Shown: piece by piece, positions 36,535-37,890 of the stretch
How positions within the stretch are numbered: position 1 is the first letter of the stretch
How the letters are laid out: each line of letters begins with the position of its first letter
Virus record (IMG/VR): IMGVR_UViG_3300037247_000698
Coordinates: 1-37,890 of that record
From: a virus
DNA: 37,890 nt
Reading direction: 5' to 3' (one strand)
Program-made: the position numbers and the translations under genes
The notes under the pieces: generated by a model
The model's database searches: none
What the model was told of the DNA's origin: nothing
What the model saw: the letters and a program-made list of their open reading frames with translations, nothing else

Positions 36535-36704
36535 CCCTTGGTCTCCGGCTTCGGGCATTTGCAACCTCGGGCGCCGCAACCATGTTGACGGCAAGGGCCG
36601 GGGAGATACTCGCAACATTGATCCTTCGCGTAAGCGCCGCAACGGCAATAATGGCTCTCGTGCTTGCCGACGACGCAAGGCGCGCTCTTAACGGGCCTTG
36701 GCAT
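36531..36704 (-). CDS. 57-aa multi-Cys protein
   Basis: ATG at 36704 with GGGAGCGAAGG upstream, overlapping the clamp gene by 17 nt. At least ten Cys are packed into residues 9-51 (CRCGAYAKDQCCEYLPGPC, then CGARGCKC), enough for two or more zinc ions. The spacing resembles tandem knuckles rather than a classic finger. Function unknown; it might bind nucleic acid. Confidence 0.62.
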   Translation of the reverse strand: MPRPVKSAPCVVGKHESHYCRCGAYAKDQCCEYLPGPCRQHGCGARGCKCPKPETKG

Positions 36705-37455
36705 CCTTCGCTCCCTTCTTCTTGCGGCTGCCCTTCGGCTTCTTCGCCATCGCCCGGCCGAGGTCCTCGAGGCGCTTCGCCGGCTTGGTGAACATCGGCA
36801 TAACGAGCGCCCAAAATCTGTCATCCTCGTCATGGAAGCCGCCTTCGACTGCCATGACGATCGGCGCGGCGCCTCCTCCGGGGAGGATGCCGATATGGAG
36901 CATCCCGTAAGCCTCCGGATGCGAGCCCTTCTTGGTCGCCTGCGCGACCTTCGCCAGAAGGTCCGGCGCGAGCGAGACGACCGCCCTGAAATCGCCCTCG
37001 GGCTTGAGGTTCTCATACTTCGGGAAGTTGCCCTCGATCGACGGGAAGGCGCCGACGAGCGGCGGGCCCGGGTCGATTATGGGGAGCTTCGAGCCGTGCT
37101 TTATGATCTTCGGCGTCCGCTCCGAGCCCGCCGGCGGCACAATCACGACGAGACGCTTCTCCTCCATGATGAGGCCGATCGGGCCCTCCTTGCGGCCGCA
37201 CGTCTTGAGGAACGCCCTTACGTGCGTCGGAGGGATAAGGAGCTCGGCCCCGAACGCCTGCGGCGGTCGGGCGTAGCCGATCCGTTGATGCGCGAGGATG
37301 AAGCCGTCGGCGGCGACGCCGGTAAGCCCCTCTTTCTCCGCCTTGAGCTTGATGACCGTCAGGACCGGCCGCGTCTCGTCCTTGGCGACGAACAGCGCCA
37401 GCCGGTCGAAGAGCGATCGGAGGTATTCGATCTTGACGGTAAACGGGGTCGCCAT
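36688..37455 (-). CDS. Sliding clamp-like (DNA polymerase III beta-type) protein, 255 aa
   Basis: ATG at 37455 overlaps the upstream stop (TAATG). The N-terminal segment VKIEYLRSLFDRLALFVA, RPVLTVIKLKAEKEGL and TGVAADGFILAHQRI matches the repeating unit of beta clamps, in which the first domain ends with L-x-A-x-DG. At 255 aa it is shorter than bacterial DnaN (about 370), so probably two domains, and the C-terminus is Lys-rich (KKPKGSRKKKGAKDAKAR). No polymerase is encoded here. It may recruit or sequester the host polymerase or other clamp-binding proteins. Confidence 0.58.
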   Translation of the reverse strand: MATPFTVKIEYLRSLFDRLALFVAKDETRPVLTVIKLKAEKEGLTGVAADGFILAHQRIGYARPPQAFGAELLIPPTHVRAFLKTCGRKEGPIGLIMEEKRLVVIVPPAGSERTPKIIKHGSKLPIIDPGPPLVGAFPSIEGNFPKYENLKPEGDFRAVVSLAPDLLAKVAQATKKGSHPEAYGMLHIGILPGGGAAPIVMAVEGGFHDEDDRFWALVMPMFTKPAKRLEDLGRAMAKKPKGSRKKKGAKDAKAR

Positions 37456-37784
37456 TAGACCGCGTCCCGGAAGAGGGCCCGCCTGCCGATCGGTGAGCTC
37501 CGGTCGCCCTCCTCGATAACGAGATCGCGCGGCGGGACCTTCTCGTCGTGGTTTGGGCCACCATATATCCCGTCCGCGATGATTTGCTTCTCGAGGTCCC
37601 GGAGGAAGCGGGAGATGACCGATCGAAGGCCCGCCTTGGCCTCCTCCGAGCGCATGGCATAAAACGGGTAGGCGTCACCGCCGAGGGCCCGATAGACCTC
37701 CTCGATGAGGTTGCCGCTCTCGTAAATATGCTCGGTGATCGCGTCAAGGTCGAAGACGCGGGCCGGATATCCGTACTGAGTCAC
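37455..37784 (-). CDS. Hypothetical helical protein, 109 aa, spans the window junction
   Basis: GTG at 37784 directly behind AGGAGGACCGTA. A longer frame begins upstream, but the cassette decides the start. The product starts (M)TQYGYPARVFDLDAITEHIY, then LIEEVYRALGGDAYPFYAMR and LRSVISRFLRDLEKQIIADG. It is helical with no catalytic motif. In the circle it follows the broken gene at 34-233, with which it shares one base. Unknown function. Confidence 0.65.
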   Translation of the reverse strand: MTQYGYPARVFDLDAITEHIYESGNLIEEVYRALGGDAYPFYAMRSEEAKAGLRSVISRFLRDLEKQIIADGIYGGPNHDEKVPPRDLVIEEGDRSSPIGRRALFRDAV

Positions 37785-37890
37785 TACGGTCCTCCTTCTC
37801 TTGCGCGGGCGGCGAGCCAAGCCCAACCGTCCCGCTCATGCCAAAAGAAAACGTCGATCTGGTAGCGGCCGAGGAGGCCGGTATCCTCGC
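37751..37890. repeat. Terminal direct repeat, right copy
   Basis: Copy of bases 1-140 with one substitution. Joining the copies gives a circle of about 37,750 bp in which the gene starting at 37784 directly follows the broken gene read from 233 to 34. Gene density and the one-base stop/start overlap continue across the junction, which supports circularity. Confidence 0.93.

Noticed and set aside
1-37890. tRNA genes, CRISPR arrays, insertion sequences, integrase and attachment sites
   Set aside because: No cloverleaf-like segments, regularly spaced repeats, transposase or recombinase motifs were found by reading. The Mu-like head genes are not accompanied by Mu transposition genes.

Overview
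The window is one complete, circularly closing genome of a tailed bacteriophage (Caudoviricetes). The first 140 bases recur at the end (37751-37890) with one substitution, so the unit is about 37,750 bp, cut open at an arbitrary point. Every convincing gene lies on the minus strand, mostly with 1-4 nt stop/start overlaps (ATGA, TAATG, TGATG, TAGTG). Strong AGGAGG ribosome binding sites, sigma70-type promoters (TTGACA with TATGAT, GATAAT or TATGCT) and an N-acetylmuramoyl-L-alanine amidase lysin point to a bacterial host. Base composition is GC-rich. The host cannot be named from the sequence.

Transcription runs from high to low coordinates. Region 34.7-37.8 kb holds a sliding-clamp-like protein, small Cys-rich proteins, a sigma-region-2-like protein and the small terminase. 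Next come the large terminase (34.9-33.4 kb), a C5-cytosine methyltransferase carrying an overprinted second reading frame, a HTH-like protein and a beta-class N4/N6 methyltransferase (33.4-31.0 kb). The head module (30.9-22.8 kb) is Mu-like: a fused portal (gp29/DUF935) and MuF protein, small Zn-ribbon proteins, a ChaB/protease/scaffold polyprotein, a decoration protein, a gpT-like major capsid protein and connectors. The tail module (22.6-11.3 kb) is of siphovirus type: tail completion proteins, two tube-like proteins, a tail chaperone with a -1 frameshift, the tape measure, and baseplate and receptor-binding proteins. No sheath is seen. The lysis module (11.3-9.1 kb) has an XhlA-like protein, a membrane protein, an amidase with a likely internal start, and a holin candidate.

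The left part (9.0-0 kb) is the early/recombination block: a tiny membrane peptide, a ribbon-helix-helix regulator, a RecT-like annealase, a PD-(D/E)XK nuclease, a RuvC-like resolvase and many small proteins, a large share with paired Cys motifs. Two strong promoters (9.08 and 3.24 kb) share a 17-bp operator-like sequence. A third promoter at 5.7 kb follows a terminator hairpin. No integrase, transposase, DNA polymerase, helicase or primase was recognised, so replication probably relies on host enzymes plus recombination.

Most notable: about 190 codons of the C5 methyltransferase are dual-coding; two virion proteins share a hydrophobic N-terminal leader; a putative regulon is built on a shared operator; some seventeen small Zn-ribbon-like proteins occur in one genome; and the scaffold and lysin genes contain nested in-frame starts with strong ribosome binding sites.
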